Source: an uncultured Acidaminococcus sp.
GTDB lineage: Bacteria; Bacillota; Negativicutes; Acidaminococcales; Acidaminococcaceae
Reading direction: 5' to 3'
NCBI GenBank assembly: GCA_905213155.1
Contig: CAJMHI010000029.1
Location: forward strand, 1-23,570
Length of the DNA stretch: 23,570 nucleotides
In this document: in pieces, positions 21,791 through 23,570 of the stretch
How positions within the stretch are numbered: position 1 is the first letter of the stretch
Layout: each line of letters opens with the position of its first letter
The notes under the pieces: model-generated
What the model saw: only the letters and a program-made list of their open reading frames with translations
What the model was told of the DNA's origin: nothing
Databases searched by the model: none
Program-made: the position numbers and the translations under genes

Positions 21791-23128
21791 ATGCAAAAAT
21801 TAACGCGGTCACAAAGTATTTTTATCGGCTCCATGCTGTTTGGCATGCTGTTTGGGGCCGGCAATCTGATTTTCCCCGTTCATATGGGGCAGCTGGCCGG
21901 GAGCCATCTGTGGAATGCCAACTGGGGATTTATTGCTACCGGCGTATTTCTTCCCTTTATGGCACTTTTGGCCATCGGGCTCACCGGCAGCCGCAATCTG
22001 GAGGATCTGGCCAGCAATGTGCATCCGGCTTTTGCCAGGATTTATACGATTTTGCTGTATCTCACCATCGGGCCGGCGTTTGCCCAGCCTCGTACGGCTA
22101 CGGTGTCGTACCAGGTGGGGATTGCCCCCTTTATCGGCGGGGAAAGCGCTTTGGCGCTGGGTGTTTTCAGCTTTCTTTTTATGCTGATTGCGCTGCTCTT
22201 TTCCCTAAAACCTTCCCGGCTGATGAGCTATATCGGCAAGGGGCTGAACCCGATCTTTTTGCTGTTTTTGGCGCTCTTGGTAGGAATGGCCGTGCTTTAT
22301 CCTATGGCAGATACCGGAAATATTGCGCCCCAGGGCGATTATGTTTCCCACGCCTTTTTCACAGGGTTTAAAGAAGGCTACAACACCATGGACGTTTTGG
22401 CCATGCTGGCCTTTTCCGTGGTGGTGATTAATACCATGAAGGATTTGGGCGTAACGGATAAGGGAAGCATTGCCAAAGAAGTGGTGAAAGTCGGCATTAT
22501 TGTAGTGGTGCTTATGAGCGTGATTTATACGCTGATCACCTGGCTGGGTACCAGCAGTGTGGGCGGCTTTGCACCGTCTGCCAATGGCGGCATTGCTCTC
22601 GCCCAGATCGCCCATCATTATTTTGGCACGGTGGGGGGCCTTTTGCTGGCTGTCATTGTCACCTTTGCCTGCCTGAAAACGGCTATCGGCCTGACTACGT
22701 CCTGCGCCGATACGTTTACGCTGATGTTTCCTAATTCTTTCCGGTATGAGACCTACTGCTGCATTTTTGCCGGGGCGTCCTTCCTGATCGCCAATGTGGG
22801 GCTGAACCAGATTATCGTGCTGGCAGTGCCGGTACTGATGTTCCTGTATCCTATTGCCATTGCATTGATTTTGGTTTCCTTTGTGCGGTATTTCCTCCAC
22901 ACCACCGATAAGCGGCTGTATCGCTGGCCGGTGGTGCTGGCAAGCATCTGCGCCTTTGGGGATGCGCTGGGCGTTGTGCCGGACGTGCTGAAAAATACCG
23001 GCGTGGTGCAGGGCCTTTTGTCCTTGTATGCGCACCTGCCATTGTATGCTTTGGGGATGAGCTGGGTGGTGCCTACGGTTATTGCCCTTTGTGCTGCAGC
23101 TCTTACGGTGAAAACACAAAAAGCGTAA
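21791..23128 (+). CDS. brnQ: Branched-chain amino acid carrier (BrnQ/LIVCS family)
   Basis: A 445-residue inner-membrane protein with about 12 spans, the family's usual size. It couples uptake of leucine, isoleucine and valine to sodium or proton entry. The signature N-terminus F-G-A-G-N-L-I-F-P and the stretch G-P-x-F-A-x-P-R-T-A-T-V-S-Y are clear. AAAAGGAG precedes the ATG by a few bases. It starts 42 bases after the SDR stop and may be cotranscribed with it. No leucine-responsive attenuator or T-box is seen in that gap. Confidence 0.95.
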   Translation: MQKLTRSQSIFIGSMLFGMLFGAGNLIFPVHMGQLAGSHLWNANWGFIATGVFLPFMALLAIGLTGSRNLEDLASNVHPAFARIYTILLYLTIGPAFAQPRTATVSYQVGIAPFIGGESALALGVFSFLFMLIALLFSLKPSRLMSYIGKGLNPIFLLFLALLVGMAVLYPMADTGNIAPQGDYVSHAFFTGFKEGYNTMDVLAMLAFSVVVINTMKDLGVTDKGSIAKEVVKVGIIVVVLMSVIYTLITWLGTSSVGGFAPSANGGIALAQIAHHYFGTVGGLLLAVIVTFACLKTAIGLTTSCADTFTLMFPNSFRYETYCCIFAGASFLIANVGLNQIIVLAVPVLMFLYPIAIALILVSFVRYFLHTTDKRLYRWPVVLASICAFGDALGVVPDVLKNTGVVQGLLSLYAHLPLYALGMSWVVPTVIALCAAALTVKTQKA

Positions 23129-23158
23129 AACCTTTTGCCCATGAGGTGAGTAAAAAAT

Positions 23159-23210
23159 ATAGCGCAAACTTTGCACTGTGAGGTGCAAGGCTTGCGCTAT
23201 TGTTTTTTTT
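23159..23210. terminator. Bidirectional terminator after brnQ
   Basis: ATAGCGCAA-x-CTTTGCAC (23159-23176) pairs with GTGCAAGG-x-TTGCGCTAT (23183-23200), one mismatch and one wobble, loop TGTGAG. T8 (23203-23210) follows on the plus strand and a six-T run exists on the minus strand, so it also serves the convergent gene at 23224-23511. Confidence 0.85.
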
Positions 23211-23223
23211 AGTACGTAAACGG

Positions 23224-23511
23224 TTAGGCGAAGGTGACGCCGCTGATGCTGTTGCCTAATTTTTCAAAGTCGTTGTAGTTCAACCGGACAAAGACGTCAA
23301 TATTGTGTTTGGGGCCTGCGCTGACGTATTCAATGTGCAGCTCCCGCAAAACGGTCATGACCTTTGTGTCGTAGGTTTTAAAGGCCCCTTTGGACACGTC
23401 CCCGGTAAATTCCATATCGTTTCCGGCATCGCAGCCGGTGCTCCACGCATAGGCATAAATCCGGACGGCCGTTTCGTCCCGTACAATATCCAAAAATTCC
23501 CCGACTTTCAT
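23224..23511 (-). CDS. Small soluble protein, unknown function
   Basis: A 95-residue acidic protein with no signal peptide or membrane span. It alternates strand-like and helix-like segments (V-G-E-F-L-D-I-V at the start, V-R-I-Y-A-Y-A-W, V-D/D-V-F-V-R-L near the end). I do not recognise the family. No strong ribosome site is within 15 bases of the ATG; an AAAGGAAAA lies about 40 bases upstream, too far to serve it. The plus-strand frame over the same bases (23305-23526) looks like a shadow. A good terminator directly after the stop supports a real transcript. Small proteins of this look are common in Firmicutes genomes. Confidence 0.65.
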   Translation of the reverse strand: MKVGEFLDIVRDETAVRIYAYAWSTGCDAGNDMEFTGDVSKGAFKTYDTKVMTVLRELHIEYVSAGPKHNIDVFVRLNYNDFEKLGNSISGVTFA

Positions 23512-23570
23512 TGTAGTCTTGTATGATAATTACAGAAGCAAAATCACCATTTTCCTTTCTTTAGATTCTG

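Noticed and set aside
22205..23188. A 327-residue minus-strand frame opposite brnQ
   Set aside because: It is an antisense shadow, with His/Gln-rich translation and no start signals, and BrnQ motifs are clear on the plus strand.

Overview
The window looks like chromosomal DNA of a diderm firmicute of the class Negativicutes, with a GC content near 50-55% by eye. The lysine/ornithine decarboxylase at 3720-4895 resembles the Selenomonas ruminantium enzyme that makes the diamine for peptidoglycan in that class. The other genes fit a gut anaerobe. Acidaminococcus or a relative is my best guess, but this is inference because no rRNA or marker tree is available. I see no prophage, CRISPR array or intact transposon.

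Layout. 1-3484: an exported two-repeat protein overlapping a sirtuin gene, then serS with its own promoter and a strong terminator. 3485-4956: a long leader and the lysine/ornithine decarboxylase, ending in a bidirectional terminator shared with nagA. 4929-9356: a peptidoglycan amino-sugar salvage locus, with nagA on the minus strand and, divergently, murQ-murP-mupG overlapping head to tail. 9357-10193: the one disordered, AT-rich stretch, with a frameshifted membrane ORF, short direct repeats like an insertion-sequence end, a hairpin with a third copy of its arm, and a leader of about 155 nt before ychF. 10194-12126: ychF and a PHP-family histidinol phosphatase. 12128-15715: nadD-yqeK-lcp-rsfS-cvfB, a housekeeping order known across Firmicutes. 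15722-15883: tRNA-Ala(GGC) with a near-perfect promoter and a terminator. 15965-16969: an aldo/keto reductase. 17042-20562: an MmeI-like single-chain restriction-modification enzyme followed five bases later by a Fic protein. 20579-20972: a cold-shock gene with a long leader. 20993-23210: a short-chain dehydrogenase and a BrnQ branched-chain amino acid carrier. 23224-23511: a small unknown protein on the minus strand.

How the genes work together. MurP would import and phosphorylate MurNAc or MurNAc-GlcNAc, MupG would split the phosphorylated disaccharide, MurQ would remove the lactyl ether to give GlcNAc-6-phosphate, and NagA would deacetylate it. The decarboxylase beside this locus may supply the diamine attached to peptidoglycan, so about 6 kb is devoted to wall material. 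The restriction-modification/Fic pair is the clearest defence-like unit. Its target-recognition segment has a lower GC content and different codon use from the rest of the gene, a sign of specificity exchange. Several promoters share an extended -10 (TGnTATAAT).
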